Shown here: positions 34,246 through 46,800 of the stretch, in pieces
Position numbering within the stretch: the stretch's first letter is position 1
Layout: each line of letters starts with the position of its first letter
Source of the DNA: Brachionus rotundiformis
Lineage: Eukaryota > Rotifera > Eurotatoria > Ploima > Brachionidae
Reading direction: 5' to 3'
NCBI GenBank assembly: GCA_016802295.1
Contig: JAESIW010000118.1
Location: 910,885 to 967,408, forward strand
DNA length: 56,524 nt
Notes under the pieces: model-generated
The model's database searches: none
What the model was told of the DNA's origin: nothing
Seen by the model: the letters and a program-made list of their open reading frames with translations, nothing else
Translations under genes and position numbers: made by a program

Positions 34246-35444
34246 TAATTTTAATTAATGTTTTGAATCAATAAAAATTAACAATTTAATAATAATTTTT
34301 ATTTCTTTAACAATTATTAACCACTAACCTAATGGAGTTAAAATATAGCGCCACAAGCCACCAATTTCGGTTGATGCGGCTTGGAACATGCATTCAAAAT
34401 AGATAAAAAATTTGATAAATAAAATTTAAAATATTTATATTCTTATCAAAAATTAAACGAATAAAATTGGAAAAAAATCTTAACTGTACATGAATTTATT
34501 CATTAATGAACAAAAAACTTAATTAAAATACTAAGTCTCAATTTAAATAAATAAAAATAATCTTAGAAATTTTTTCTTAATTAAAAATAAACATAATTAA
34601 AAAAAAATATATATTATCATATAAATACTAAATTGTTAATTCAAGTTGAACCATTACCAAAACCATTTATGTTTTTTCTCGCACAAATATGTGGCACATG
34701 CATAAAAAAGTTGTTTACGGGCGATTCAAGACCTGATAATTGACATGGTTCAATGGCAGGGCATTTTCAGCCTGCCTTGTTGGATAATTTCAGACAAATC
34801 CCGTATTATAAGCCCATTTTATTAATCAAATTTTAATTTAAAATAAATCAATCAAAAGGTCCTGGCTTATCTTATTTATTCTTAAACAAAAGTAAACAAA
34901 TCTGCGAATATCTTATCTAAGCTTTCAATCAACTTAAAGATGCTTGTTAATTTTGTTTCGTTTACAGCTAAGCACAGGGTGCTCGGCTGAGATCTTTGTT
35001 TGCAAATACAAAGCAAAAAGCAAAATCCATTTTCATTTTTTATTAAAATAAATTTTTATATTTTTTTTAATTCAAATTTTGTTCATCTTAATTGCGAATA
35101 TTAGAAGTTTATGCGCACATAAAATTTTAATTTGGTTCTTGCATTGTTTTTTACTTAATATAATAAAATATATTAAAAAAAAAAACTAATATAAAACTCA
35201 CGGATTAACATTCTAAATTATCTAATTTCCAAAAGTGTGCTTTTTGAGTCTTGGATAAAACTAGGTGATTCGATAAGCTCTGAGAAAATAAATCATCAAC
35301 TCAAATCTTTTGTCATAAAGAAAAAAAAACACTCATCTATATATATCTATATATATATATGTTTATGATTTTTATTTTTATCTATTCACATTTAGAAGAC
35401 TTTTCTTGTTGTTTTAAGTTTTAAGTTTTTAAGTTTATATAATT
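34246..35444. other. Spacer between PARG and RAB39
   Basis: AT-rich, no gene seen. It holds a (TA)n-like microsatellite at about 35336-35360. An acceptor-like TTCACATTTAG at 35385-35395, 49 nt before the RAB39 ATG, suggests a 5' UTR intron or trans-splice site. Confidence 0.4.
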
Positions 35445-36188
35445 ATGTATGCTTACCAATTTCGTTTGATTGTTGTTGGAGACTCGACTGTTGGTAAGTC
35501 GTCACTGCTGCGCTATTTCTGTGATGGTAAATTCTGTGACGACTCGGACCCAACTGTCGGAGTTGACTTTTACGCGCGTATTATGGAAATAAGCCCGGGC
35601 GTGAGAGTCAAGCTCCAAATATGGGACACAGGTTGGTGCGGAAGTTTTTTTGTTGCCAAATTTAACCAGAACTTTTTTTCTTTTCAAGCTGGGCAAGAAA
35701 GGTTCAGATCAATAACCAGGTCTTATTACCGCAACTCGGTTGGTGCCCTCCTACTCTATGACATAACCAACTTCGATAGCTTCGAGCATGTCTCCGACTG
35801 GCTGAACGAGGCCAAGAAGCAGATAGAGCCCAATAATGTTGTGTTCATGCTAGTCGGGACCAAACAAGACAAGGAGCATTTGCGCGAAGTGCCTACCGAA
35901 ACTGCCCAACAGTTTGCCGATTACCATAATTTACTTTTTATAGAGACTTCGAGCAAAACGGGAGATAATGTGGAGAAGGCCTTTGCAGAACTTGGCACCA
36001 GAATTTACGAGCAGTTGGAAGAAGGAAAATTTCGGATAGAAGAGGGCTGGGATGGCATCAAGAATGGCTACAACATGAAGGCGGTCACCAATGGAGCAAG
36101 CCGCAAAGGCCCGTCCATCAATCTCATAGATGCATCGAATGAATCAGACTCTAGCAATGAATCAAAGGGAAAGAGAAACTGCTGTTGA
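35445..36188 (+). CDS. RAB39: Rab39 small GTPase
   Basis: Two exons, 35445-35631 and 35689-36188, give 228 residues. The N-terminus YQFRLIVVGDSTVGKSSLLR contains the P-loop. DPTVGVDF is switch I, WDTAGQERFRSITR is the G3/switch II region, TKQD stands for the usual NKxD, and ETSSK is G5. The segment EEGWDGIKNGY near the C-terminus is specific to Rab39, and the protein ends NCC for double prenylation. Rab39 acts in endolysosomal and autophagy-related trafficking. The 57-bp intron (35632-35688) splits DT|AGQE, has no in-frame stop and is a multiple of three. An unspliced message would therefore encode 19 extra residues inside the G3 motif. Splicing is assumed because the conserved motif is restored. 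Confidence 0.95.
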   Translation: MYAYQFRLIVVGDSTVGKSSLLRYFCDGKFCDDSDPTVGVDFYARIMEISPGVRVKLQIWDTGWCGSFFVAKFNQNFFSFQAGQERFRSITRSYYRNSVGALLLYDITNFDSFEHVSDWLNEAKKQIEPNNVVFMLVGTKQDKEHLREVPTETAQQFADYHNLLFIETSSKTGDNVEKAFAELGTRIYEQLEEGKFRIEEGWDGIKNGYNMKAVTNGASRKGPSINLIDASNESDSSNESKGKRNCC

Positions 36189-37239
36189 ATGGTTAAGTTA
36201 ATTAACAGTCGGTTTTTTTGCCAAATTACCAACCGGTCCTGATATATCAGCAAACAAGAATGTAGAAATTTGTATATAAATAAATTTGTATGTCCATTGA
36301 GGAAATATTGGAGATTTTGATTAGAATTTTTTTGTTTTATTTGAAGCAAATCAGGTACAATAAAAAGAAAGAATTTAATTATGAAATTATCTTTTAGTAT
36401 TTATTAAGAAATTTATCTATTAAGTTAGTATGTTTTTTTAACAAACATTTTTGCAAATTTTATCTTGGGTTTTTTTGCTTTAATAAATATTTTTATGATG
36501 AATTTTTATCACTCAGTGCCTTTTTTGTTGTTGTTGTTGATAAAATTAAAATCAAAGGAATTAAACATTAAAGTGTGATTATAACTAATTTATGGGGAAA
36601 ATGACGCCATTTCAACAAAAATAAATATAAAAAAGCATATACTTAATCTCATATAAAATTACCAGTAAGTAAATATAAACTTAATAGTAAAAAAATATGC
36701 TTTTTGTTAAAAATCAATAAATTTTGAGCTGATTTAAGGCTTTTTATTGATTGAAAAATATCCTTTTATCAAAAAATATTTTAATTACATAAATTAGAAA
36801 AAAAATCTCTTTTTTATTCAAGTAGATATTTTCCTGAAAAAAGGTTTGATTTAAAAAAATCAAAAAAAAGAGTGATGGTTGATGTTTGCTTGGAAACAAA
36901 AAAAAATCATTAATGACTAATAAATAATCAACAAACAACAAACTTCACAAGTCTATCTATCTACTTGGTAATTACTTGGTTGAACCAGTTGGTCTTTTTT
37001 TAAGTAATTAAATGCTTAACTAAACCATACAATACTCATTACATTTGACATTACCAATGGCACAAAATAATATACCATTTTTTAATAATTTTAATTAAAG
37101 AAAAATAAATTATAAAACAAAATTAAAGGAAACATTGTTCTGATTATAAATGTATAAAAATTTAAAAATTATTTTGAAATATTGCGAAAAAAAAACAGTA
37201 CAGTTAATTTGAAGTATCTGCTTAGTCTTGGTAAAAATT
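36189..37239. other. Spacer between RAB39 and PET100
   Basis: AT-rich with long A and T runs. I see no gene or RNA. Confidence 0.4.
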
Positions 37240-37552
37240 ATGGGAGGCTGGAAACTGGAGGTGTTTCGAATGAGCGGCTATGTAGCTCTTCCGATTGTAT
37301 GCTTTTATCTTTTCAACAAGCCAGAATACTTTAAAGAATATCTAATCCGAAAAAAGAGATACTATTTTTCCAATGAAGATCCCGAAGCTGTATGTCCAAT
37401 TATGATGAAATAACATAATTAGTCACATATATTCACTAAATTTAAATTTTAAGGTAGCACAATTACAAGACTTCAAAAAGCTTAAAGAAAAAGAAAACGA
37501 AGAAAAACTTCTTGCCCAAATCGAAGCGCTCAAAAACAAAAATAAAAAATAA
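37240..37552 (+). CDS. PET100: PET100-like cytochrome c oxidase assembly factor
   Basis: Two exons, 37240-37389 and 37454-37552 (64-bp intron), give 82 residues. The start MGGWKLEVFRMSGYVALPI matches the PET100 N-terminus (MGxKLExFRM), which carries the single membrane helix targeting it to the mitochondrial inner membrane. The C-terminal part is charged and helical (DFKKLKEKENEEKLL), as in the family. PET100 helps bring subunits into complex IV. I chose this start because the family begins MG-KLE; an in-frame GTG 12 nt upstream is unlikely. The GNB1L start lies only 84 bp past the stop on the same strand. Confidence 0.85.
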
Positions 37553-37636
37553 TTTCATTTTATGTATTTAAAAAATAAATAAATTAATTAAACAATTTGA
37601 TTAGTAATTAAAAGTTAATAAATTATTATTAAAATT

Positions 37637-38627
37637 ATGTCCTCAAATTGGCGGCTTCCTCCAAATCCTTCATTTATATTGCAGAACTCAAAACCAGTCA
37701 ATTCAGTTCTAATCTCAAGATACAATAAACAATTTCTGCTTAGCGGAAACAGAAATGGTGATTTGAATATTTATAGCCTTAGCTACAGAAGATCGATTTT
37801 TAGCGCTAATGCTAATTCGGAAGCAATTCTGGCCATAGAAGAAATCGATCAGCACTCTTTTCTAACACATAGCCGAAATGGCCAAATATTCAAATGGACC
37901 AGGCAAGAGGAGACATCATGGAACTTTGAGTGTATGCTGGTCATTGTTGATTAATTGTTTATTCTTTTGGATTTTTTAAGGTATTTACCAAACAGACGCT
38001 TATACATTTTGTCCATTTTTGCTTGATAAAAATGTGCTCTTTTTGCCATCTTCTGAGTCTGGAGTGGTCGAAGCCTTATGCTTGGACAATTATGGTATTG
38101 CATTTAGAATGAGAGGTGGTGGCGAGTCAGAAGCCAAGAGAGGAATGGTAATGTGCATTAGATCGATTGGGAAAAATTTAGTTTTGTGCGGATATGAGAA
38201 TGGTGAAGTGGTTTTGTTTGATGGTTCGAGCGAGAGGGCTCAAGTGGACTTGTTTTGTGGCCAGCCAGTGCTGTCATTTGATTTTTGTCCAAGCAAAAAA
38301 ATTGGCATTGCGGGCTCGTCTGGTGTCGAGCTGAAGCAGTTTACGCTAAACGAAGGGGACAATGTTCTGAGTTTAGCACAATCTGGCTCGGTCCAAATGA
38401 CCAATCCAGGCGTAAACTCGGTCAAGATTCGACCAAGTGATTCATTGCTTTTTTCTTGTGGTAGCTGGGATTCCAGAATTAGACTATTCAGTTTGAAAAA
38501 GCTTAGACTCCTGGCTGTTTTAGATTTTCACAAAGAGGCGGTCAATTCGCTTGACTTTGGTCAAGATAACAGTCTGGTTAGTGGTTCAAGTGATGGCTTA
38601 ATTGCTTTGTGGGACATTTACAAATAA
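37637..38627 (+). CDS. GNB1L: GNB1L-like WD40 repeat protein
   Basis: Two exons, 37637-37931 and 37981-38627, with a 49-bp intron, give 313 residues (human GNB1L about 327). The start LPPNPSFILQNSKPVNSV, the middle LCGYENGEVVLFDGSSE and the end FHKEAVNSLDFGQDN...SGSSDGLIALWDIYK align with GNB1L in order. The TNPGVNSVKIRPSDSLLFSC block is particularly diagnostic. The protein should fold as a WD40 propeller. GNB1L is known as a co-chaperone-linked factor that stabilises PIKK kinases. Spacing from PET100 is 84 bp and contains an acceptor-like TTGATTAG, which makes a shared transcript resolved by trans-splicing possible. Confidence 0.9.
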
Positions 38628-40732
38628 TTACCATCAAGAATAAAAAAAATATAAATATATTATTTAGATGTTAAATTATAATTTAATTTTAGTTCAATTT
38701 CATAATATTTAGGTTTTAGGTGACAATTTTTAATCAGTATTTTTTAATTCCCAAATTGACAAAAAATTCAAAGCCAGGTAAAATAGTGAAAATTGGAATT
38801 AATTAAGTAATTAAGTTTAGAAACAAAACAAGAAAAAAGAAAAGGTATTTATATTTATTAAAATTATGCTATTAAGACTAAATAGATTAGGTTAGATATT
38901 TTTCCGGTTTGATTGTATTTTGATTAGGCGCATTAGAGAAGATTAGGTGTTTTATGAGCGGACATTGCCAAATGTTACATAAATCCTTGTTTAATCAAAT
39001 TTAAATTTATTTCCTATAAATAAAACTACTAGAGCTATTAATATAAATTTGTGATTGATTTTATGGAAAAAAATAAATAAATAAAAAAAATTATTTTTTT
39101 GTTTTTTTTTTTTTTTTTACTAAGGAAACAAGTTTAATTCAATATAGAACCATAAAATAAATTGCGTGATATTACAATCAACATACTAAAATTTGTCTCA
39201 TTGCGAGCTTTGTGTCAAAGCTTTGGTACATCTAGTTTGCCATTGTCAAACAAATTAAATACTTTTAATCAAATATAATTTAAAAATCGATTTTTTCTTA
39301 TACAAAAAATTTTAAGGACTTATTTATCATGTATCAGTCTAATAATCCAAAATAAGTCTTAATTTGCATTAAGTAGCGAGAAATATGTATTAACCTGATT
39401 TTAAGTAAGAAGAAAAAAGTTTATTATCAATGACTTTTTTGTGATTTTTTTTCCATAAGTGTCACTTCAAATTGTATATAAACTAATGCAAAGCCATTAT
39501 CTACTAAAATCTAAGTTTATTCCATCATATTCCATTAAGGAAATATTGATTCGAAAAGCTTTAATTGTATACGCTTGACAAAAAGGAACGAGTTTAATTA
39601 TGTGGTTGTTATTTAGATTTTAGCTTCTTTATTTTTATTAATAGATAAAATCATTAACTTTATTATTAGATGCTAAATCACGCACTAAAATCGGATAAGA
39701 ATCCGTAGATCTGAAAAACACGAAGTTTGGAAGATATCCCTTAGGCTCACTTTTTACATAATTTAATTGAGCCAGCAATCACGAAACCATGTTATGAAAT
39801 TTTATTGATTTTTTTTCTCTATTATTAAATTTTAATCTTTATTTAAGTAGCGATTTTTAAAATTTAATTTTCAAAAAATAAGAAAAACTAATAATTATTA
39901 ATAAGGAATGAGCAAACTGCACATTATTCTTGGTTAAAAATTAGATTAAATTTAATTTTGGTTCTAAATAAAGAGTATTTTAAAGTATTTTTATCATTTA
40001 AGAATTAAAAAAATATTCAATTAGTAAAAAGGTAGAGATTTGCATTTGTAGATTAAATGGCTTGTTTCGTAAAGCATTTGGCTGTGGGTTATTTGGCACA
40101 CTTGGATTCAAATAAGAGATTTACTTATTAAGAACAGATATTTCAATTCGAACCAACCTCATGGGTTTTTGAATGCCAACAATTTCATTAATAATTAAAG
40201 CTAATAAAACAAGCTCTCTTTAGATAAGGCTTCATGCTTGCTTTGTAAAAACATTTAACTTGGATTAAAAACACAAATTAGGTAAAGCTCAACAGTTGTT
40301 CACTTTGGTTTTACTCGGAACTAATTTTATTAGCTTTATTATAATGGAAATTTTCCTCTCCGGGTCTGATATATTGGCTCATTTTTCCAGCTAGGTACAT
40401 ATGTTTGGCTTGTACCTGTTCCACAAATAATAATCTATTTTGATTAAAAATTATTAACTAGAAATAATTTTCTTTTTAGATATAAATCAATTGCACACAA
40501 ATTTAATTAGATCAAAATTTAGCTACAACTGAAGATAAAAATTTATATATATTTATAAGAAAAAAAAAACAAATATCTTGTCAATAAATATCTTATTTGT
40601 TTCTGATGTAATCGAAAAATGAAAATAAACAGAATTAGTTTTTTAAATAAATCAGTTTGTCTTGGCAAATTCGATTAGAGAAAAGAAGATAATTATTTTA
40701 AAGGAGTAAAATTTGTTCGAAGCTTTAGCAAA
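38628..40732. other. Spacer between GNB1L and a small secreted-protein gene
   Basis: AT-rich, including a poly-T run at about 39098-39119. About 40055-40115 resembles a decayed tRNA-like sequence (TGGCTTGTTTCGTAAAGCA followed by GGATTCAAAT), possibly a tRNA-derived SINE head. Folding is poor and I do not call a tRNA. Nothing else seen. Confidence 0.35.
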
Positions 40733-41055
40733 ATGATGCGTTCAAAGCGACCACCTGAGACGCTGTGGTCTCATTTGGCAATCTATTTGTTCAGCCAGAG
40801 ATTTTTCACCAGACAATTGGTCGTCTTTTCACTGTACATACTGTTTGCATTTGGCGTGGTCAAGTGCCAAGTGGATTTTAGCGACGACGACGAAGAAGAA
40901 ATAAAGGTCCATCGGCCTAAACCAATTGATTATGTAAATAGTGTAAATAGTCCCAATGGTAAGATTAGAAAAAATAAATTAATTTAAAAAAGTATTAAAT
41001 TGTATGTTTTTATTAAGTTTATTCGATGAGCAACCATCAGCAGCCAAACAAGTAA
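40733..41055 (+). CDS. Small putative secreted or signal-anchored protein
   Basis: Exon 1 (40733-40958) encodes a basic N-terminus and a hydrophobic segment (LVVFSLYILFAFGVVKCQ, about 29-46) that looks like a signal peptide or signal anchor. An acidic stretch (DFSDDDEEE) and KVHRPKPIDY follow. GTAAGA at 40959 is a good donor. A 59-bp intron to an acceptor at 41017 adds VYSMSNHQQPNK and a stop at 41055, for 87 residues in all. The second exon also contains a GTAATT at its end, so the gene may continue into further exons that I could not find. No family is recognised. Two ATGs stand in tandem at the start; the first is used here. Confidence 0.45.
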
Positions 41056-43843
41056 TTGTTTAATTTTTGGCATAGAGCACATTTAGTTTATTATTGAATA
41101 ATTGAATAAATAAATATATCAAGATAAGAAAAATATAAAATGATCTTATTAATGATGCCGAATAAACTTGTTTCTCTTATCTAACTTAGGGTTATCTCCT
41201 AGATTATTGGCCTTATTAGGACCAAAATGAACTAGCTCGATCATGCCAATTTATCTATAGCTATAAATTATCTTGCCACATTATATTTTTGATTAATTGT
41301 AGTTATTTTATTTTTTTATTTTTATGTTAGCAGTCAAAACTCCTCAAGGCTTTTAATTAAGTTTTCAATCAAAGGTAAAGCAAAAGTTTTTTTAGAAAAA
41401 AAAAATCTTGGATAAATTTCCGAAATTTGAAGCATACTTCAAATATTTAACAATAATTTTTCCAATGGTTCGAAACATATTAAATTAAGCACTAGTGCAT
41501 ATTTAATCCATGTAACCTAATAGCTAATTATTTCAATATATAGGGGAAATGAGCCTTTCGTCAATGCTTATTTTGTTAATTAAATTTTTTGCCATATTGA
41601 CTAAGCTAAGTTTTTTTTTAATTTTTTCAAATATAATAAAAAATTGATGATGGTTTAAAATTTCTTTCATGATAAAATTAAAAATGATTTTCTTTAAGTT
41701 GTTAACACAAATAGAAGATTTGTTTTCCTCAGGTCTGAAAAGCTACTCAAATATTGATTTAGATAAAGAATAAAAACTTTCTTGAAAATACGTAATTTAA
41801 GATGGTAGAGCAAGTTTAAAGGCGTTAAATTGCGCCAGAATGATATATATCACGAAAAATCTATCAATCATTGGTATTTAGCTTATCTTAATCTTTTAAA
41901 TGTGAACTTATTGGATTTATCTGAGCTTGTTTTGACTGTCTTATGCACAGCCTCTTTAGATTAGAGACTATTGTGGTAAAATTGCGTTGTTCTGAAAGCT
42001 GCTTTTGGCCAATTTATTTCTAAGAATAAAAAAAAAAACATATTATTATTTAAATAAATAAATATATATATTTATAAACTTATATCCGAGATATTTATTT
42101 AATTGTATTTTGAGCACCGGAAACTAAGCAAAAATTAAAGTCTATGGAAAAGAATAGCTCGACTTTTCCAGAGTATTAATGTTGGTATTTGAAAAATTAT
42201 TTTAAAATTTTTTGATTTATTTTTTCTTATTCAAGTTGATTAAAAATAATGAAATAAAAAACAAAAAAAATGCCATAATAAACTATCAAGATAAGAAAAT
42301 CAATAAAGTTTAAGATTTCGATTTTTTCTCATTAATTAAAATTATTTAACTCAATTAGGCAAATAAATTGGAATCCATTTCGGAAACAAATAAAATAGAC
42401 TAATTTTTTTTAAAGTTTATTTAATAGGTTTAATATTTTAATTAAATAGAAAAAAAAAATTAGCAAAAAAATTGGTTCGTTTTTGATTAAAGATAACAAC
42501 TCAATTAAGTTTCTTTTATTTCATGCTATTTAAATCTTAAGTAAGATTAGTATTTTATTAGATCAAGAACACCACTTAAAATGAACTTGAGCATTAAACA
42601 ATAAATTTAAGACTTTAATTATTTTTGATAAATGTAATCGACGCACGGAAGATTGAAATTAAACTGCATAAAAATCCTTATTTATTCAATTAGTTTCTAT
42701 CTTTTTAAACTCTTAAGTAACACATCGAAATTGCACCAGTAATGACGGCTCCGATTTCTTGGTGAACAAGCACCATGTTCACAGATAATAAGATTAATAG
42801 AACAATATAAGAAATAATATATTGCATTGAACAAAAAAGTTTTATTTAAAGAGAATAATAATATTGTAATATTATATAATAGAATTGCTAATAGAATTCT
42901 AGATTTAAATGTCTTGGATAAATGATATAACTCAATTAAAGCCATAGTTGATTTTTTTGTTGTCTAATTTAGTCAATATTTATTCAAAAAGCTGTGCACT
43001 ATTTCTCCAAAAACCTTGCACCTGTCCTGAAACTAGTCAGCCTGATGAGTGTATTTATCCAAAAAAGGCCATATTTTTTATCTGATAGATGGAAAATAAG
43101 ACTTTTTTGGTTGTGATTGTATTTTTCGCTTATAAATCTAGTTCCAATTCAATTAGGGAAGATATTTTAAAATTAAAAACACACAAATTTGGTTAATTGG
43201 CAACCAAGTGCTTGGAATATTTTATTTTTTTCGAATTTTTTTATACAACAAATTAAATTGAACTATATATTGGCCTAATTAGTCATATAATTTAGTCTTA
43301 AATTTTTTTTCCAAATTTTATAAAAAGACAGGAAAATATTTTTTATATGATTGATGAGATTAATTAGAATAGCGATTTCCCACGAGTGTACCATCATCTC
43401 AATAGACAAAATGAGTGATTCCTGTGCCAGTCAAGGCATATAATTCATCAGCTCGGAATAACTCTTTAAATGTTAGATAACTCGTTTGTTTATCATATCA
43501 AATCAATACTTAGACACTTGTTTACGAGCAAATAAACTCTTATTCAAATATGAAAAAAAATATATATATATTTTTTAAAATTATCTTTATTAAGCCAAGT
43601 AAACACAAGTGTCATTGAGATATAAAAAAAAACTCTTCTATAAATTTTTATTTAAAGAAAACTAATTCAATGCAAATTATTCCATTAAATAATACTTTGT
43701 TTAATCAGCAATTTAAATTTGCTCAATCTCATGAATCAACTTATTCGGTTGATACGTCCCAAGTATGCTCTTGTCAGTTTTAATTTTCTTATATTGAAGA
43801 TATAATGTAAAATGAGTAGTTTTGCCTGAATATAAAATGGAAA
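41056..43843. other. Spacer upstream of the chloride channel gene
   Basis: About 2.8 kb of AT-rich sequence with no convincing coding stretch. Part of it may be intron if the preceding small gene continues. Confidence 0.4.
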
Positions 43844-46800
43844 ATGTCTAGGTTTCCAAGGAGAATGACAGATATAAACCTAAGGATAATAAGACTTGTT
43901 GATAATGTGCTCTATGTTTTGTGTTTGTTGAGTTTAATTGATCTTAATGTGTTGCCTGTTGTTAGTCAATTGGTTGGCAGCGAGAAAACAATGGAGCAGT
44001 TTCTTGACCGATTGCTGCACGAGTCTGTCTATGACAGACGAATACGGCCATTCTACACGGACAGCAAAGGTATTATTGATTTAGAAGTTTATTTAAAATT
44101 AAGTCATAGTGATCAAGCTTCAGATAGCAAGCCAGTGACTGTGTTGATGAATATGCACATAAATACCATAAGTGGTATCAGCGAAGTTAATATGGTAAAG
44201 AAAAATTTATAGTTTAAAAAAAATGTTATCTTATTTTTTAAAATGAAAAGGAATACACAGTGGACTGTTTTTTTCGGCAAGAATGGTTCGATCCAAGACT
44301 AACTTATTCGAATTCGTCTTGGAAACATGTGGAAGACATAACTTTGCATTACGATCTAGTAAACAAAGTATGGACCCCTGACGCATTTTTTAGAAACTCT
44401 AAAGACGCCAAATCTCATAAGATAACTGTACCTAATCGACTTATCAGAATATTTCCTGAAGGCCGAGTTTTGTTCTCGCAAAGGTTGGTTCAGTTTTTAA
44501 ATAGTTGGAATTTAATTTTAATAATAAAATTTTAAACTTATTAATTAATTTAAAATGCATCTATTTAGAACTAAGTTTTTAATCATTATTGAATAATAGC
44601 ACTAGAAAGCCCGAGGAGTTTTTAAAGCCCCTTTTTCTCAAAGAGATAAAGTAATCAAAAATTACTCAAAAAAACTTAAAATCAAATTGTAATACTTAAA
44701 TTTTTTCTAATTCTTTGGATATTTTGAATGAAATTTTTGCAATTAATCAGCCGGGCTTTCTAGGGATAAAATTAACTTATTAAATATTATTCTAAAATCG
44801 ATTTGTTTACAAATGACACGAACATATCTAATTTTTTAAATTAATAATTATAAAGTAAAATAGTTTAACATTTCCTTTCAAATAATAAACCATGAAATTA
44901 ATAATATTGGAAGATGGGTCTTAATTTTTCCAAGTTTTATTTACGTTTTTTATTATCTATTTTCTTTTTTTTTCTAAATAGCTTCTTAAAAGTAAATTAG
45001 AAGTTATTTATCAGGAAATATTAGATAGCTATTATTTAATTTTTTAATATCAAGCACGAAATTTTAATAGTCTTAAGGTTAAAACAAACAATTTTTATCT
45101 TAAGTAATCTTAAGTATTTGATCATAGTCACGTCTATGTTTCTATTTTCTTAATTTAATTAATTGAAATTAAAAATTAAATAGATAAATTAGATTTTCAT
45201 TAATTAGAAATTTTATTATATTTAAGCTTTATAAATAGGAATATGACTTTCTAAAAGAGCCATGATAGAATGAATTATTGCATAGGTTATTAACTTTCAA
45301 GGCATCGATTACTGTGCCAGATAGATTACTCCACTCTTCGATGATAAAATTAGATATTTTTTTATTTTTTATTATTAGTAAATTATTTATTTTATCAAGT
45401 AATACAATCACTAATTGTATGTGCTTTTCTAACCTATTTTGATAAATTTGATAAACTATTCTGATCCATATAAATAAGCATACTTGGTTTGCTAGGCTTA
45501 GTTGGTTCCTTTGAGGTTCCAGAGGTTTCATAATTTTTGTGATCCTTTTTCATTTTTCTGATAGTCTCACAAATTTAGTTATATCCCTGTTACTTTTGAT
45601 CTTATTTTTTAGAAGACCAACTATCTAACATCTGTTTGATTTGTGACACTTTTTTCCCCCATTCTTTTACCAAGGTTCCTAATTTTCCAAATCTAATAAA
45701 TGTTCCAAATCGCTCTTAAATTTAGCTCAGACTTGTTTACCAATTTTAAAATCTTATTATAAGCCCGAATTAAATTTTGAAAAATAAAATTAAAGAGTTC
45801 TAAATTAATTAATAAAATTTATAACACCATTATTTTGATTGTTTGTTAAAATTTGGAATTTTTTCCCAAGGTTGACTCTGCGACTGGAATGTCCAATGAA
45901 ATTGCAAAAATTTCCACTCGATAACCAGACATGTACAATTAACATTGGAAGCTGTAATTAATTTTTTCAATTAAAAAAAATATATTTTAAAATTAATTAT
46001 TATATTTATATTAAAAAATAAAGTTGGCTATACACTGAAAGACATAATATTCGAATGGAGCAAAACGACCGCAACTTCCATTCCTGTCACCATAAGCAAC
46101 AAGCTTGAAATGCCTGATTTTATACTCACTACACACACGTCTTCAGTTTGCCAACGCAAAACCTCAACAGGTAATTGATTATAGCCCTAAGCTTAATTTA
46201 ACTCCTTGGTCTAATATTTATGTAGGCGCCTACGCTTGTCTTGAAGTAAGGATAGAACTACAACGAGACTTGTCTAGCTACGTAAACGAAGTCTATATAC
46301 CAAGCTCGTTTGTAGTTAGCCTTTCGTTCATATCCTTTTTTATTGATCATCGAAGTGCGGCAGCACGTGCTCCTCTAGGGGCCACCAGTGTTCTTACCAT
46401 AACTACAATGCTCGGCGGTAACCTTAATTCCTAACTTGATCTCAGCAACTTTTCTTTTCCTAACTGGACCACGTGGACTGCCTAGCTATCGAGTTCAAGC
46501 TCATTTAACTAAGATTTTCCACTATTTAAGGTGCATACGCCTGTCTTGAGGTGCATTTTTATCTTAAAAGATCATTTGGTTATTATCTAGTGCAAGTTTA
46601 TATACCTAGTGTATTGACATGTGCAATATCATTTGTTTCCTTTTGGATTGATTACAAGGCAGTACCAGCTCGTATCTCAGTCGGTCTTCTTACCGTGCTG
46701 ACAATCACCACCCAGAGTTCAGGTAAAAACGCGAAAAGTTGCTGATCCAAAGTTCATAACTGAATTTGTTTTTTCATAAAAAAGGTATCAGGTCTCAGCT

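Noticed and set aside
40055..40115. tRNA-like sequence
   Set aside because: The A-box and B-box resemblance is partial and the arms do not pair well, so at best it is a decayed tRNA-derived SINE.
42697..42945. 82-codon minus-strand frame upstream of the channel gene
   Set aside because: Biased, low-complexity composition with no recognisable motif.
46226..46722. Exon 5a and 5b as two separate adjacent channel genes or an assembly duplication
   Set aside because: The copies are only about half identical in protein, so assembly error is excluded. Both lie inside one gene between shared flanking exons in matching phase.
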